47,052 bases of DNA from Colwellia sp. C1TZA3 (GCF_007954265.1 NZ_VOLS01000031.1:1-47052), one strand, 5' to 3'; shown: positions 36,091 through 46,899, numbered from the stretch's first letter. Notes: generated by a model from the letters alone, not told the origin. Numbers and translations are program-made.

Positions 36091-36260
36091 ACCAACATTT
36101 CTCGCAGATCAAAAATTAAAGTTTAGCCAAAATGGCCATATACGGAGTAAATGCTCCCTACCTGAAATACAGACAGAGAAGGGTTTTCAGTAACACATAT
36201 TAAAGCGTCTAGGCTGATCATAGGTCTATCGACCAAAAGATCTCTCCTTATCCCGAAACG
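36091..36260 (-). promoter_or_regulatory. Probable 5' leader of the cold-shock gene
   Basis: About 160 bases upstream of the csp start without an open frame, consistent with the long structured leaders of cold-induced csp mRNAs. A GAGAAATGTTGG segment precedes the ATG. Promoter and leader ends are not resolved. Confidence 0.4.
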
Positions 36261-36349
36261 CAAAAACTCAACGCGAGGACATATTAACACATTAGAATTA
36301 AGGAATCTCTAAAAAGAACCAAGATCTGCTGACTTTTTTACAACAAAAA

Positions 36350-36374
36350 AAAGCCAGCTAAGATGCTGGCTTTT
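36350..36374 (-). terminator. Intrinsic terminator of the pepA-holC-valS operon
   Basis: AAAGCCAGC (36350-36358) pairs with GCTGGCTTT (36365-36373) around a 6-base loop. On the minus strand it is followed by TTTTTTTT. It lies 25 bases after the valS stop codon. Confidence 0.88.
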
Positions 36375-36397
36375 ATAGTTTATTTAGAATCAAACTA

Positions 36398-39268
36398 CTA
36401 AATTTCTGCTATTTGGGCTTTCTGGTCAACCATTTTTGCCATGATAGACTCAGCTTCGGCCAATTTAGCTTTTTCTTTATTTATAACGGCTTCGGGTGCT
36501 TTGCCGACAAAGCTTTCATTATTTAGCTTGGCGCGAACGCGGTCAGCGTCTTTTGATAACTTATCAATGGCTTTGTCTAAACGGGCTAATTCAGCATCTT
36601 TGTCTATTAAACCTGCCATAGGTATTAATATTGATAAGTCACCAACAACGGCAGTGGCAGAAGCTGGACCCTTATCTTCGTCAGACAATAGGGTGATACT
36701 CTCTAATTTTGCTAAGGCACTGATGAATTGTTCATTTTCATTCAGGCGACGTTGATCGTCAGCATTAACAAATTTTAGTAGCACAGGTAATGGTTTACTT
36801 GGCGTGATATCCATTTCACCACGAATATTACGAATGGCAACCACAAACTGTTTAACCCACTCTAAATCATCAATGGCGGTTTGGTCGCACTGGCTTTGGT
36901 CAAACTGTGGAAAGCTTTGTATCATAATGCTATCGCCAGTTTTCTCAAAATTCGTTAAAGGTACAACGCGTTGCCAAATAGTTTCAGTGATAAACGGCAT
37001 AATAGGGTGCATTAAACGCAGCAAGTTTTCTAAGACATTAACTAAGGTATGACGAGTACCTCGTTGTTGCGCTTCACTGCCTTTAAATAATATCGGTTTG
37101 GTTAATTCTAAATACCAGTCACAGAATTGATGCCAAGTGAATTCGTATAATGCTTGTGAGGCCAAGTCAAAACGGAAAGCATCAAAGGCTTCATGCACGG
37201 TTTTCACTGTTTGCTGTAATTGGCCCATAATCCAACGATCGGCTAATGAAAACTCCATTTCGCCAACAGGTTCATTTGACGCAGAGCGACCACAATCAAA
37301 TTCTTCCGTATTCATCAATACATAACGGCTAGCATTCCATAGTTTGTTAGTAAAGTTGCGGTAACCCTCAAGACGTTTCATATCCCAGCTAATATCACGG
37401 CCAGTGGTGGCAACAGACGTTAAGGTAAAGCGTAAAGCATCAGTACCGTGCGCTTCTATGCCGTTAGGAAATTCTTTTTTGGTAAGCTTTTCAATTTTAG
37501 CCGCCATTTTAGGCTGCATCATATTACCGGTACGTTTTTGTAGTAAGTCTTCAAGCGAAACACCATCGATCATATCTAGGGGATCAATAACATTGCCTTT
37601 TGACTTACTCATTTTATCGCCATTTTCATCACGAATAAGACCGGTCATATAGATTTTTTTAAACGGTATTTGCGCTTTACCCTTTTCATCTTTGTTGAAA
37701 TGCATGGTCATCATGATCATGCGGGCAACCCAGAAGAAAATAATATCAAAACCTGTGACTAAGACATCAGTCGGGTGGAAGGTTTTTAAATCTTCGGTTT
37801 CTTTTGGCCAACCTAAGGTAGAGAAAGTCCATAACGCTGATGAGAACCAGGTATCAAGTACATCATCATCTTGATTTAGTTTCATGTCATCACCGATGGG
37901 GTTATTAGCACGTACTTCTGCTTCGGTGCGACCGACATACACTTTGCCATTTTCGTCATACCAAGCGGGGATTCGATGTCCCCACCATAGTTGGCGTGAA
38001 ATACACCAGTCTTGAATGTTGTTCATCCAAGCAAAATACATGTTTTCATATTGCTTAGGTACAAATTCAATTTGGCCATCTTTCACGGCGTCAACGGCAG
38101 GACCAACGAGTTTTTCTACACGCACATACCATTGGTCGGTAAGTAACGGCTCAATAATCACACCAGATCTATCACCGTAAGGGGCAACTAAATCGTGCTC
38201 TTTTACTTCAACTAACAAACCCAACTCGTCAAATTTAGCCACGATAGCTTTACGGGCGACAAAGCGGTCCATCCCGGCAAATTCTGTGGGTAATTGTGCA
38301 TCATATACGTGGCACACTTCACCTTTAGTGTCGTAAACTTCAGCGATTGCTAGGATTGCTGCGTCTTTATCAAATATGTTAATTTGTGGTAATTGATGAC
38401 GCTTACCGACTTCATTGTCATTGAAGTCATGACCCGGAGTGATTTTTACACAACCGGTGCCTTTGTCTATATCGGCATGATCATCGCCAATAATGGGAAT
38501 TAAACGATTAACTAACGGTAATAAAACCTGTTGACCAATTAAATCTTTATAACGAGGATCTTCTGGATTTACCGCAATACCGGTATCACCTAGCATAGTT
38601 TCAGGTCGGGTAGTGGCAACCACTAAATAATCAAGACCTTCGGCTGTTTTGGCTCCATTAGCTAATGGGTAGCGTAAGTGCCACATGTGGCCTTTTTTAT
38701 CTTTATTTTCGACTTCTAAGTCAGAAATTGCGGTGTGGAATTTTGGATCCCAGTTAACCAGGCGTTTACCACGATAAATTAAGTTGTCTTCATATAGGCG
38801 AACAAAAACTTCTTGTACCGCTTCAGACATGCCGTCGTCCATGGTAAATCGTTCACGAGACCAATCAATCGAGTTACCTAGACGGCGCATTTGTTTACCG
38901 ATAGTGCCGCCGGATTCTTCTTTCCATTGCCAAATTTTATCAATGAAACCTTCACGGCCATAGTCATGACGAGTTTTATCTTCTTCTGCGGCAATTTTAC
39001 GCTCTACCACCATTTGTGTTGCAATACCGGCATGGTCACAGCCGGTTTGCCATAAGGTATTTTTACCTTGCATACGCTGATAGCGAATTAAAGTATCCAT
39101 AATGGTTTGCTGAAACGCATGGCCCATATGCAAGCTACCCGTCACGTTTGGCGGCGGAATAGCAATGCTATAGCTATCGCCTTCACCAGTTGGGCTAAAG
39201 TAACCTTGTTCCTCCCAACTTTTATAAAGGGATTGTTCAATATCGGCGGGGGTAAATGTTTTTTCCAT
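36398..39268 (-). CDS. valS: Valyl-tRNA synthetase
   Basis: A 956-residue class I aminoacyl-tRNA synthetase. The HIGH signature appears as GSLHMGHAF, the KMSKS signature as KMSKSKGN, with the editing domain between them ([14 protein letters not shown]). The anticodon-binding domain and a C-terminal coiled coil follow ([20 protein letters not shown] near the end). The start at 39268 gives [15 protein letters not shown], the family N-terminus. An upstream in-frame extension to 39328 is not conserved and overlaps holC. It is the last gene of the pepA-holC-valS operon, the same order as in E. coli. Confidence 0.97.
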   Translation of the reverse strand: MEKTFTPADIEQSLYKSWEEQGYFSPTGEGDSYSIAIPPPNVTGSLHMGHAFQQTIMDTLIRYQRMQGKNTLWQTGCDHAGIATQMVVERKIAAEEDKTRHDYGREGFIDKIWQWKEESGGTIGKQMRRLGNSIDWSRERFTMDDGMSEAVQEVFVRLYEDNLIYRGKRLVNWDPKFHTAISDLEVENKDKKGHMWHLRYPLANGAKTAEGLDYLVVATTRPETMLGDTGIAVNPEDPRYKDLIGQQVLLPLVNRLIPIIGDDHADIDKGTGCVKITPGHDFNDNEVGKRHQLPQINIFDKDAAILAIAEVYDTKGEVCHVYDAQLPTEFAGMDRFVARKAIVAKFDELGLLVEVKEHDLVAPYGDRSGVIIEPLLTDQWYVRVEKLVGPAVDAVKDGQIEFVPKQYENMYFAWMNNIQDWCISRQLWWGHRIPAWYDENGKVYVGRTEAEVRANNPIGDDMKLNQDDDVLDTWFSSALWTFSTLGWPKETEDLKTFHPTDVLVTGFDIIFFWVARMIMMTMHFNKDEKGKAQIPFKKIYMTGLIRDENGDKMSKSKGNVIDPLDMIDGVSLEDLLQKRTGNMMQPKMAAKIEKLTKKEFPNGIEAHGTDALRFTLTSVATTGRDISWDMKRLEGYRNFTNKLWNASRYVLMNTEEFDCGRSASNEPVGEMEFSLADRWIMGQLQQTVKTVHEAFDAFRFDLASQALYEFTWHQFCDWYLELTKPILFKGSEAQQRGTRHTLVNVLENLLRLMHPIMPFITETIWQRVVPLTNFEKTGDSIMIQSFPQFDQSQCDQTAIDDLEWVKQFVVAIRNIRGEMDITPSKPLPVLLKFVNADDQRRLNENEQFISALAKLESITLLSDEDKGPASATAVVGDLSILIPMAGLIDKDAELARLDKAIDKLSKDADRVRAKLNNESFVGKAPEAVINKEKAKLAEAESIMAKMVDQKAQIAEI

Positions 39269-39290
39269 CAGAGTTTCCGTCAGCAGAATT

Positions 39291-39767
39291 TTAACTTGGT
39301 GTATCGATAGTTTGTGGTGCAGTAGCAACTTGGTGAGCTACCTTGAAACCCCATTGGCGACAAGTTCGAAAACGATCTCGAGCTTGTTGTTTAAGGGTTT
39401 CATCACGGGGTACAAAATCTATCAAATGCGAAAATTGGTGAGCAAAGTTAGGCACATTGCTGGTTAAATTGATTAAAACCGCACGGCGGTTTGTCGGGAG
39501 CTGCCAGCTAATTTCTACGGCAGCACCTTGTTTTGGACCTTCACCAATTAAATTATGTGGTACAAAACTTGTTGGATCAAAGGCCCATAACATTTCATCA
39601 ATATCATGAGCACTTTGTTGATCTTGAGTATAAATAAATACTCGCTGATTTTGCCGGTAAAAGTGAGCCGCTTGCAGGCAGGCATAGTGCAGGTGCAGCT
39701 GTACTTCAGTGACACCTGCAATACGACTTTGTTCTTCAATACTGTAGAACGTTGCTTGGGTTAGCAT
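39291..39767 (-). CDS. holC: DNA polymerase III chi subunit
   Basis: A 158-residue clamp-loader accessory protein (E. coli chi is 147) that binds single-stranded DNA-binding protein and psi. Conserved segments are [10 protein letters not shown], a helix with [46 protein letters not shown], and [19 protein letters not shown]. It lies between pepA and valS, 31 bases after pepA and 22 before the valS start. Confidence 0.93.
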   Translation of the reverse strand: MLTQATFYSIEEQSRIAGVTEVQLHLHYACLQAAHFYRQNQRVFIYTQDQQSAHDIDEMLWAFDPTSFVPHNLIGEGPKQGAAVEISWQLPTNRRAVLINLTSNVPNFAHQFSHLIDFVPRDETLKQQARDRFRTCRQWGFKVAHQVATAPQTIDTPS

Positions 39768-39798
39768 GACTTTATTCCGGCTATAAATTCAGTGAAAA

Positions 39799-41304
39799 CT
39801 ATTCGCCTTGCTCAGCGCCAGAACGATTTAATAAGAACTGGGTTAGCATGCTGACTGGACGACCAGTTGAACCTTTGTTTTTACCACTGCGCCATGCCGT
39901 ACCTGCAATATCTAAATGCGCCCAATTATATTTTTTGGTAAAGCGTGATAAGAAACAGGCCGCGGTGATTGTGCCGGCTTCTTTACCACCTAAATTGGTA
40001 AAATCAGCAAATGGGCTTTCAAGTTGATCTTGATAGTCGTCCCATAAAGGCATACGCCATGCTCTGTCACCACTTTGCTCAGAAGCGTTTAATAACTCAT
40101 GCGCTAGTGGATTATGACTACTTAATAAGCCGGTTGCATGAGCACCTAAAGCGACGACACAAGCGCCCGTTAAGGTGGCAACATCGATAACCAGTTCTGG
40201 ATCAAAGCGCTCAACATAGGTCAGTGCATCACATAAGACTAAACGGCCTTCAGCATCGGTATTTAATACTTCAACGGTTTGACCCGACATAGTGGTTAAT
40301 ATGTCACCTGGGCGATAAGCGTTGCTGCTTGGCATATTTTCACAACCCGCCAAAACACCAATCACGTTGATCGGTAAGGCAAGTTCTACCAGTGCATGCA
40401 TAGCACCTAAAACACCGGCTGCACCGCCCATGTCATATTTCATTTCATCCATACCTGCGCCTGGTTTTAATGAAATACCACCACTGTCAAAAGTTAAGCC
40501 TTTACCGACTAAGACTAGCGGTTTTGAATCATCACCAGCGCCATCATATTTAATAATGCTCATCAGTGATTCATTAACTGAACCACGACCCACAGCTAAA
40601 TATGAGCCCATGCCCAATTCTGCCATTTCTTTTTCGTTAACTATTTTAGTGCTGACATTGTTGTAGTTGCTCTCCAACATTTGAGCTTGTTCAGCTAAAT
40701 AGGCTGGATTACAAATATTGGGCGGCATGTTAGCCACGTTTTTACAGGTTGTTATACCTTTAGCAATGGCTAGGGCGTGATTAATAGCACGTTCACCAAT
40801 TGGTAATTCACGACGAGTTGGGACATTAAACACTATTTTACGTAACGGGCGACGAGGCTCTTCTTTACGGGTTTTTAAACTGTTAAAACTGTAAAGGCAA
40901 TCTTGTGTTGCTTCAATCGCTTGACGTACTTTCCAGTAGGTATCACGACCTTTAACATGTAATTCAGACAAAAAGCATACCGCTTCCATTGAGCCGGTTT
41001 CATTTAACGTGCTGATAGTTTTGCTGATAATTTGGCGATATTGGCGTTCATCCAACTCACGTTCTTTACCACAGCCGACTAATAATACGCGCTCACTCAA
41101 AATATTTGGCACATGATGTAATAACAACATTTGCCCTGATTTTCCTTCTAGATCGCCGCGGCGTAATAGGTTGCTAATATAGCCTTCACTAATTTCATCT
41201 AGTTGTTCTGCGATAGCTGACAAACGACGTGGTTCGAAAACACCGACAACAATACAGGCGCTACGTTGTTTTTCCGGACTGCCACTCTTTACACTGAACT
41301 CCAT
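39799..41304 (-). CDS. pepA: Leucyl aminopeptidase / multifunctional PepA
   Basis: A 501-residue M17 metallopeptidase (E. coli 503) that removes N-terminal residues from peptides and, in E. coli, also binds DNA. The metal-binding and catalytic blocks are present: [35 protein letters not shown] and the signature [26 protein letters not shown] segment and [11 protein letters not shown] near the C-terminus also match. It is the first gene of the operon with holC and valS, and divergent from lptF across 239 bases. Confidence 0.96.
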   Translation of the reverse strand: MEFSVKSGSPEKQRSACIVVGVFEPRRLSAIAEQLDEISEGYISNLLRRGDLEGKSGQMLLLHHVPNILSERVLLVGCGKERELDERQYRQIISKTISTLNETGSMEAVCFLSELHVKGRDTYWKVRQAIEATQDCLYSFNSLKTRKEEPRRPLRKIVFNVPTRRELPIGERAINHALAIAKGITTCKNVANMPPNICNPAYLAEQAQMLESNYNNVSTKIVNEKEMAELGMGSYLAVGRGSVNESLMSIIKYDGAGDDSKPLVLVGKGLTFDSGGISLKPGAGMDEMKYDMGGAAGVLGAMHALVELALPINVIGVLAGCENMPSSNAYRPGDILTTMSGQTVEVLNTDAEGRLVLCDALTYVERFDPELVIDVATLTGACVVALGAHATGLLSSHNPLAHELLNASEQSGDRAWRMPLWDDYQDQLESPFADFTNLGGKEAGTITAACFLSRFTKKYNWAHLDIAGTAWRSGKNKGSTGRPVSMLTQFLLNRSGAEQGE

Positions 41305-41543
41305 GATGTCTCCTAATTTGACTCAAATGCGTATATTTTATTGAAAATATACTATTTATTTTGCTAAAAACAGTAAATAATCGCTAAGCTTGCTTTTAAA
41401 TGTATTCGGCTAAAGGCTATAATTATAGCCGTATTGCACAGCGTTACCTAGCAAGCTTATATTTAGTTTAATACTAAAAATAGCAAGTTTACTGAAAAAA
41501 TGGCTGTATGTCAGAAAAAACTAAGTTTTTATAGGATCACTTT

Positions 41544-42668
41544 GTGATTATATTTCGTTATTTACTCAAAGAAGTTGCTAAAACCCAACTTGCGGTATTT
41601 CTTGTCATTATGACAATATTTATCAGCAATAAATTCGTTCGTGTCCTTGATGACGCATCAGAAGGTGGTATTCCAGGGCATTTGGTGATGACCTTTATTG
41701 GTCTCAAGATCCCCGATCTGGCCGGTATGATTTTACCACTAAGTTTTTTTCTTGGGGTTTTATTGGCTTATGGTCGTATTTATGCTGAAAATGAAATGAC
41801 GGTACTGCATGCCTGTGGTGTCAGTGAGTGGTATGTGGTGCGCGTTACCTTAATTCTGGGTTTTATTACTGCGATTATTACCGGTATATTCACGCTGTAT
41901 TTGTCACCTATGGCAGCAGAGTATGAATATCAAGTTAAAGATCAAATCGCAGCTGACTCAGGGTTAAGTTCACTTATTGCCGGACGTTTTCAAACCACAG
42001 GCAATAAAAAAGCGGTCATCTTTATTCATGATAAAAACCGTGATGACAATACTTTTAAAAAGGTATTTGTCGCGCAGTTACCTAATCAAAATACGCCAAA
42101 CGCAAGTGTTATCGACTCTAGCCTTGTTTATGCCGCAACTGGCCAAGTTGTTGAAGAAGAAACAGGTTCGCAGCGCTTGATACTTTCTGAGGGTACGCGT
42201 TACCAAAATGACATCAAAAATAAAGAGTTTCGACAAGTTGCCTTTGATAAATATTATATTCAAATTCAAGATCAAAAAGTGGCTCATAAGCGCCGCAAGC
42301 TTAGCGCGATACCAACCGCAGAGCTGTATCAAACACAAAGCCCAGAAACAAGTGCTGAAAGCCAATGGCGGATCGCCTTTCCATTGGCTTGTATTATTAT
42401 GACTTTGGTAGCTGTGCCATTAAGTGTTGTTAACCCGCGCCAAGGTAAGTTTGGTAAGATGCTACCGGCATTATTACTGTTTTTAAGTTATTTTTTATTA
42501 CTGACCGCGATTCGTTCAGGGATAGAAAAAGGCTCCGTGCCACAATATATCGGTCTGTGGCCGGTACACTTTACCGTAATCATATTAGGGTTAAGTTTAC
42601 TGGTTAAAGGCCGAAAAGGTGGCCGAAAATTCAAAGCCAAGATCGCTAAAAATAAGGTGGCTGCTTAA
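41544..42668 (+). CDS. lptF: LPS export ABC transporter permease LptF
   Basis: A 374-residue inner-membrane protein with three helices on each side of a periplasmic beta-jellyroll domain. With LptG and LptB it extracts lipopolysaccharide for transport to the cell surface. The N-terminus MIIFRYLLKEVAKTQLAVF and the coupling-helix region GLKIPDLAGMILPLSFFLGVLLAYGR are typical, as is FPLACIIMTLVAVPLSVVNPRQGKFGKM. It begins with GTG 41544, preceded by AGGATCAC. Its stop overlaps the lptG start by one base. Confidence 0.95.
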   Translation: MIIFRYLLKEVAKTQLAVFLVIMTIFISNKFVRVLDDASEGGIPGHLVMTFIGLKIPDLAGMILPLSFFLGVLLAYGRIYAENEMTVLHACGVSEWYVVRVTLILGFITAIITGIFTLYLSPMAAEYEYQVKDQIAADSGLSSLIAGRFQTTGNKKAVIFIHDKNRDDNTFKKVFVAQLPNQNTPNASVIDSSLVYAATGQVVEEETGSQRLILSEGTRYQNDIKNKEFRQVAFDKYYIQIQDQKVAHKRRKLSAIPTAELYQTQSPETSAESQWRIAFPLACIIMTLVAVPLSVVNPRQGKFGKMLPALLLFLSYFLLLTAIRSGIEKGSVPQYIGLWPVHFTVIILGLSLLVKGRKGGRKFKAKIAKNKVAA

Positions 42669-43735
42669 TGCGTATTTTAGATATGTACATAGGTCGCGTT
42701 ATTACCTCTACGACTTTTACGACTTTATCGGTATTTGTAAGTTTAAGTAGCATTATTAAATTTGTTGAGCAAATGAAGTCAGTGGGCAGAGGCAATTATG
42801 ACTTAGCTCACGCTGCGCTTTACGTGCTTTATGCTATTCCACAAGATGTCTCGTTATTTTTTCCTATGTCAGCGTTGATCGGTGGCTTAATTGGTATGGG
42901 GACGATGGCAAGTAGCAGTGAACTCATAGTAATGCAGGCGGCAGGACTTTCACGGCTTGATATTATTAAATCAGTGATGAAATCAGCCGTGCTATTAATC
43001 CTCGTTAGTATGGCGATTGGTGAATGGCTTGCGCCTCAAGGAGAAGCTGCCGCTCGACAAGTGCGTGCTCAAGCGATTTCGGGAGGCAGTTTAATTTCAT
43101 CAAGTGGAGGCACGTGGGCAAAAGATGGTGATTACTTTGTTCATATTGGCGAAGTACAAGACCAAGGTTCTTTAAAAAACATTCAAATATATCGTTTTAA
43201 TGAGCAACTTAAGCTTTCAAGCTGGGTGTCAGCTAGTAGTGCCGCTTATCAAAAAGATGCTTGGCAATTACGTGATGTTATTGAAACTCAAATAGGTGCA
43301 AAAGAAATCACTAAAGAAAGCCAAGCTGTAATGTCCTGGCGTTCAACATTGACACCAGATAAATTAGGCGTGGTAACCGTTAAACCTGAGTCATTGTCAC
43401 TAAGAGGTTTAAGTGACTACTTAGAGTACCTTGAGGCCAATAAACAAGACTCAAGCCGATATTTATTAGCTTTTTGGCGCAAGATAGCACAACCCATTAC
43501 TTTGGCAGTGATGTTATTGGTGGCACTATCTTTTATTTTTGGCCCATTACGCTCGGTATCGATGGGGGCAAGGATTATGATGGGTGTTGCCACAGGCATT
43601 TTATTTTTCATTGTTAACGAAGTATTGGGATCACTCAGTTTGGTGTATCAACTACCGGCCATTTTTGGCGCTTTTATGCCCAGTATAATCTTTGTTAGTA
43701 TTGCGTTGTATTTAATGAATAAACGGGCAAGTTAA
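42668..43735 (+). CDS. lptG: LPS export ABC transporter permease LptG
   Basis: A 355-residue partner of LptF with the same architecture. It has an N-terminal helix block (LDMYIGRVITSTTFTTLSVFV), YAIPQDVSLFFPMSALIGGLIGMG, a jellyroll domain, and the C-terminal FGPLRSVSMGARIMMGVATGI with three helices. TAATG coupling to lptF ensures equal synthesis of the two subunits. The C-terminus MNKRAS ends 145 bases before the convergent RDD gene. Confidence 0.95.
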   Translation: MRILDMYIGRVITSTTFTTLSVFVSLSSIIKFVEQMKSVGRGNYDLAHAALYVLYAIPQDVSLFFPMSALIGGLIGMGTMASSSELIVMQAAGLSRLDIIKSVMKSAVLLILVSMAIGEWLAPQGEAAARQVRAQAISGGSLISSSGGTWAKDGDYFVHIGEVQDQGSLKNIQIYRFNEQLKLSSWVSASSAAYQKDAWQLRDVIETQIGAKEITKESQAVMSWRSTLTPDKLGVVTVKPESLSLRGLSDYLEYLEANKQDSSRYLLAFWRKIAQPITLAVMLLVALSFIFGPLRSVSMGARIMMGVATGILFFIVNEVLGSLSLVYQLPAIFGAFMPSIIFVSIALYLMNKRAS

Positions 43736-43820
43736 CAGGGTTAGAATAAACTAAATGCTTAAAAACTGATATTAGGAAACCTAATATTGGAGAGCTTATG
43801 TTTAAATCTGACGTTAGAAC

Positions 43821-43857
43821 CTGAGGTGAATAAGTCTTGGCATCCACCTCGGCTTTT
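43821..43857 (+). terminator. Possible terminator after lptG
   Basis: GAGGTG (43823-43828) pairs with CACCTC (43845-43850), extended by wobble and G-C pairs, with a 16-base loop and a following CTTTT. It is weak, and could serve the convergent RDD gene equally. Confidence 0.35.
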
Positions 43858-43880
43858 GTATCAGTTAGCCCGTAAAATAA

Positions 43881-44381
43881 TTACAGTCGGCCCCTATTGG
43901 CCTCAAGTGTTAAAAGCACCACTTCAGTGTCAGTTAAACGGTCTTGTAGACTCAACTTATGTTTTCTATCGACTAAAACCGCAAAGTTGCCCAAGCCAAA
44001 TAAGGTTGGTAACAAGCGCTTTAAAGCGGTGGTTTTAGTGATTAAGCTACCATCTTGATTTTGAACTTTTAAACGCCACGCCTTCATACCTAAAGTTTGG
44101 CCACTTTTAGACCAAAACCAGATAAAGAAAAATGACACCCAGCTCAATTTCCAAAGTTCATTAGGCCACAGTAGCCAGTAAGTATTTGTGATAGTGTCGC
44201 TTAGGTGCGGGTAACCTTGTAAATCAAAAATGCCAAAATGCACCATTAATGAAATGAGTAAAAAAGAAGCTGCACCAGCGGTCATGTAAACCGCGATCAT
44301 AATTAAAGCATCATACAACCATGAAGCCAAACGACGTCGAAAGCCAGCACGAGGAAAAGGTGAATTAGAAGTTAAAGACAT
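43881..44381 (-). CDS. RDD family membrane protein
   Basis: A 166-residue inner-membrane protein with three or four hydrophobic helices. The RDD signature appears as FRRRLASWLYDALIMIAVY at the first helix. The second conserved part is SKSGQTLGMKAWRLKVQNQDGSL before the last helix. Members are often linked to ion or small-solute transport, but most have no proven function. The ATG at 44381 is chosen; an upstream TTG at 44399 adds 6 residues. It is convergent with lptG. Confidence 0.85.
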   Translation of the reverse strand: MSLTSNSPFPRAGFRRRLASWLYDALIMIAVYMTAGAASFLLISLMVHFGIFDLQGYPHLSDTITNTYWLLWPNELWKLSWVSFFFIWFWSKSGQTLGMKAWRLKVQNQDGSLITKTTALKRLLPTLFGLGNFAVLVDRKHKLSLQDRLTDTEVVLLTLEANRGRL

Positions 44382-44527
44382 AGCCACATCAATAGACAAA
44401 TTTGTGCTAGTTTAGCAAAAGGCATTTAAAAGTATAAGTGAGAGAGTGATATTTTTAATTTTCAGATATATTTAGATAAACAAATGTAAAAATTAAGTGC
44501 TTAGATTATAAAAAAAGAGGTTTAATA

Positions 44528-44935
44528 ATGACGGTTTTTGCCCCCAATAGCGAGTTGGAACTCACCATAGAAGACAGCATGATCTTGATTGCGGCGCAAG
44601 GGCCTTGGAATATTGAGTATTTAGACTGCTTACATCAAAAGTTGTCTTGGGCCGTTACACAAGTTGACCCGAGTAATTTTGGTGTTTTACTTACACCTAA
44701 AGGCGAAGCGAACAGTGTTGAAGCTGGTCTTGAATATCATATAAACTTTATTCGTCATAGCAAGACTAAAGCCGTGGCCTTAAATCTTGCACATTGCACA
44801 ACATCACAGCTAAGTGAAAACTTATTTACCAAAATCTATCGAGCCGCAGGTATCAAGCATGCTTTTTTTGATAATGTATTTGATGCCAGAGTTTGGCTAG
44901 AAAAACAGCTAAAACCTGTTGGGATTTTCGCTTGA
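44528..44935 (+). CDS. SpoIIAA-like (STAS-fold) protein, hypothetical
   Basis: A 135-residue cytosolic protein. The pattern LTIEDSMILIAAQGPWNIEYLDCLHQKL, then FGVLLTPKGEANS, AVALNLAHCTTSQL and a C-terminal FFDNVFDARVWLEKQL resembles SpoIIAA/STAS-like alpha-beta proteins found as single genes in marine gammaproteobacteria. The conserved phospho-acceptor Ser of anti-anti-sigma factors is not evident. AAGAGG lies 8 bases before ATG 44528. It is a single-gene unit. Function is unknown. Confidence 0.7.
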   Translation: MTVFAPNSELELTIEDSMILIAAQGPWNIEYLDCLHQKLSWAVTQVDPSNFGVLLTPKGEANSVEAGLEYHINFIRHSKTKAVALNLAHCTTSQLSENLFTKIYRAAGIKHAFFDNVFDARVWLEKQLKPVGIFA

Positions 44936-44978
44936 TGAACAAATAAACAGCACTTAAGTGATAATGAAAGAAAAACTA

Positions 44979-45006
44979 TTGCCAAGAGAGTTATTTTTCG
45001 TATAAT
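44979..45006 (+). promoter_or_regulatory. Sigma70 promoter of tRNA-Leu
   Basis: TTGCCA (44979-44984) and TATAAT (45001-45006) are separated by 16 bases and followed by GCCTGCC. That GC-rich discriminator is typical of stringently controlled stable-RNA promoters. The tRNA starts about 70 bases downstream. Confidence 0.8.
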
Positions 45007-45075
45007 GCCTGCCTATTCAATTATGTTTTGCATTATTGAAGTTACAGAAAAACGTTAAGTTGTAGAAAAGCAAAT

Positions 45076-45160
45076 GCCAGCGTGATGAAATTGGTATACA
45101 TGGGGGATTCAAAATCCCCTGTCGAAAGACGTGTCGGTTCGAGTCCGACCGCTGGTACCA
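45076..45160 (+). tRNA. tRNA-Leu (anticodon CAA)
   Basis: An 85-base class II tRNA. The acceptor stem GCCAGCG pairs with CGCTGGT, with discriminator A and encoded CCA. The anticodon stem GGGGA/TCCCC carries loop TTCAAAA with anticodon CAA at 45110-45112. A long variable arm (around TGTCGAAAGACG) and T-loop GGTTCGAGTCC complete it. It reads UUG leucine codons. Confidence 0.97.
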
Positions 45161-45195
45161 TTCTTCCCTTGTTCTTAAAGGGCTATAACAGAAAC

Positions 45196-45221
45196 AACCG
45201 ACAATAAAAGTCGGTTTTTTT
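45196..45221 (+). terminator. Terminator of the tRNA-Leu transcript
   Basis: AACCGAC (45196-45202) pairs with GTCGGTT (45210-45216), with a 7-base loop and a T-tract. Confidence 0.88.
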
Positions 45222-46689
45222 GTGCCTGAAATATAATAACACTACTATGTATTTTAGCCTTTTATTGTTGTAGCACTTCACCAAAGCTAAATTTTTTCAT
45301 GCGCTGAATTTACTCTTATCAAAATAAGTAAAACGCTATAAATTTAGTTGTGATACTAAATCGTTATTTATACTTTGTATTTCGTTGGTTGAGATACTGA
45401 GTAAACCATAGTTGAGCAAATATTTTTCTTGATCTAGTGTCGTCATTAATCAAGATATATTACGCTGTTTTTAAGTGCTATAACTGAAGTGAAATACGCA
45501 GACTCGAATAACCACCTCAGATTTTCTACACGCTCTAATTATAACTCGACTTGGATCTAATTAATCAAATGGGTATAAAACCTTCTTCCCCCTAACACTA
45601 TACTTCTCGATATGAGCACTCATAAGTAAACCAATACTCATCTTTCCTCTATGCTAAACAAAGTGTAAATAATGTATAAAATAACATTTTAGCTGTTGCC
45701 TCGTTGTAATTGAACTGTCAACTTTCATAGATAGCAGCTCATAACTCGTTAGCCCAAACGTCTACTTCTTAAGTAAACCTATTTTAGCCACCAAACTTAT
45801 TTTTAAACGCCGCTTAGGAAGATAAATAATAAAGTAAAATGTCGGTCTTCATGATGTTCTTTCCTACTCATAACTAACAACCCATAACTAACAATTATAG
45901 GATGCTACTATAGTGCCAAATAATCTTTTTGCTAATGATTATTTGGCTTAAACATTATTATACCAGTTCCATTAAGTTTGTGATCTTGTTGTGCGCAGGA
46001 AAAATAACTCAAGGTAAGGCGCTCGATTGAGCAATAGCTGGCTATTGGGATTGAGAGCAACACAGCCTTGAGCTATTTTAACTAGTACAAGTGAGCAATA
46101 ACTTAATGGGATTGGTATTACTTATACCCCAAAAGAATGGATGGCTAAAACTGTGATAATGAAAAGTGAGTGTCAACAATGCGCAATATGCTCTTTACTA
46201 AGTATAAAAGTAATACTGCCCTACAGGTAATGAGTTAAAACTAATTTTATAGGTTTATGAAAGTGCAGTCTTAAGGTAATTAAGCCAGACAAGTAGAGAA
46301 TAGCCTAAATCTACGAGGCGTAAATTTACTCCCTATTAATGTACTGATGTTTCATAGTATGCAAAGTCAGTGAACTAAATTTATCTCTAGCAAGATGAGT
46401 TTCACAATACTGTCTATTAATAGGGCTTTAATGAAAATGTGAGTCGTGTGGAATGACTTCTCTATAAGAATGCAGTTTTGTCCTCCTAAGAGATGAATAT
46501 AGTGGTTTGGTAACTATTTATTGGTAAAGATAAGATAAATTGATTAAAAATAGCCTGTAAAGAACAAAATTATTCAACATAACTTTTTCACTAATAAGAT
46601 ACTTATATATATTATTGGTTAAAAATCAACAACAACGGTGCTTTAATAACCATTCACAGTAGGGTTTGTACAATTAAAAAGCAAACAAA
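45222..46689. other. Gene-free region between tRNA-Leu and the rRNA operon promoter
   Basis: About 1.47 kb without a convincing gene in any frame. It contains a decayed right end of a family A-like element (about 45549-45575, TAATTAATCAAATGGGTA followed by TAA), a 14-base direct repeat (CATAACTAACAA) near 45867-45895, and the intact family B element at 45961-46117. The remainder is AT-rich and unassigned. Confidence 0.6.
45961..46117 (+). mobile_element. Miniature element, family B (157 bp, complete)
   Basis: Flanked by TTA at 45958-45960 and 46118-46120. Its left end is TACCAGTTCCATTAAGTTTG and its right end CTTAATGGGATTGGTA. The interior is nearly identical to 28953-29109, implying recent spread. 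Confidence 0.95.
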
Positions 46690-46748
46690 CACTTAATCAA
46701 CATTTAATGACAATTAAGTGTTGACGTGCAGTCAGAAATCGCTAGAAT
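46690..46748 (+). promoter_or_regulatory. rRNA operon promoter P1
   Basis: TTGACG (46721-46726) and TAGAAT (46743-46748) are 16 bases apart, with a GC-rich GCGCTCC discriminator. An AT-rich UP-like region precedes them, and CACTTAAT (46690-46697) is the inverted partner of ATTAAGTG (46713-46720), ending at the -35 box. Confidence 0.8.
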
Positions 46749-46899
46749 GCGCTCCAGTTCCAAGGGGTAACCCAAACGAACGGTTTTAATGAGTTACTTA
46801 ACGTGGTGTAAACCAACTAAGTTAACTTAACGTTTTAAGAGTAAATTTAAATCTTCTGAAAAGAAAGTTAAAAAAATACTTTTTAATTAGAAATAAACG

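Noticed and set aside
35869-36126. Plus-strand open frame across the cold-shock gene
   Set aside because: Antisense to an unmistakable CspA-family gene with its own leader and terminator.
39269-39328. N-terminal extension of valS
   Set aside because: The extra 20 residues are not like the family start; [15 protein letters not shown] at 39268 is.
43787-44038. Plus-strand open frame overlapping the 3' end of the RDD gene
   Set aside because: Mostly antisense to a convincing RDD-family coding sequence and without recognisable features.
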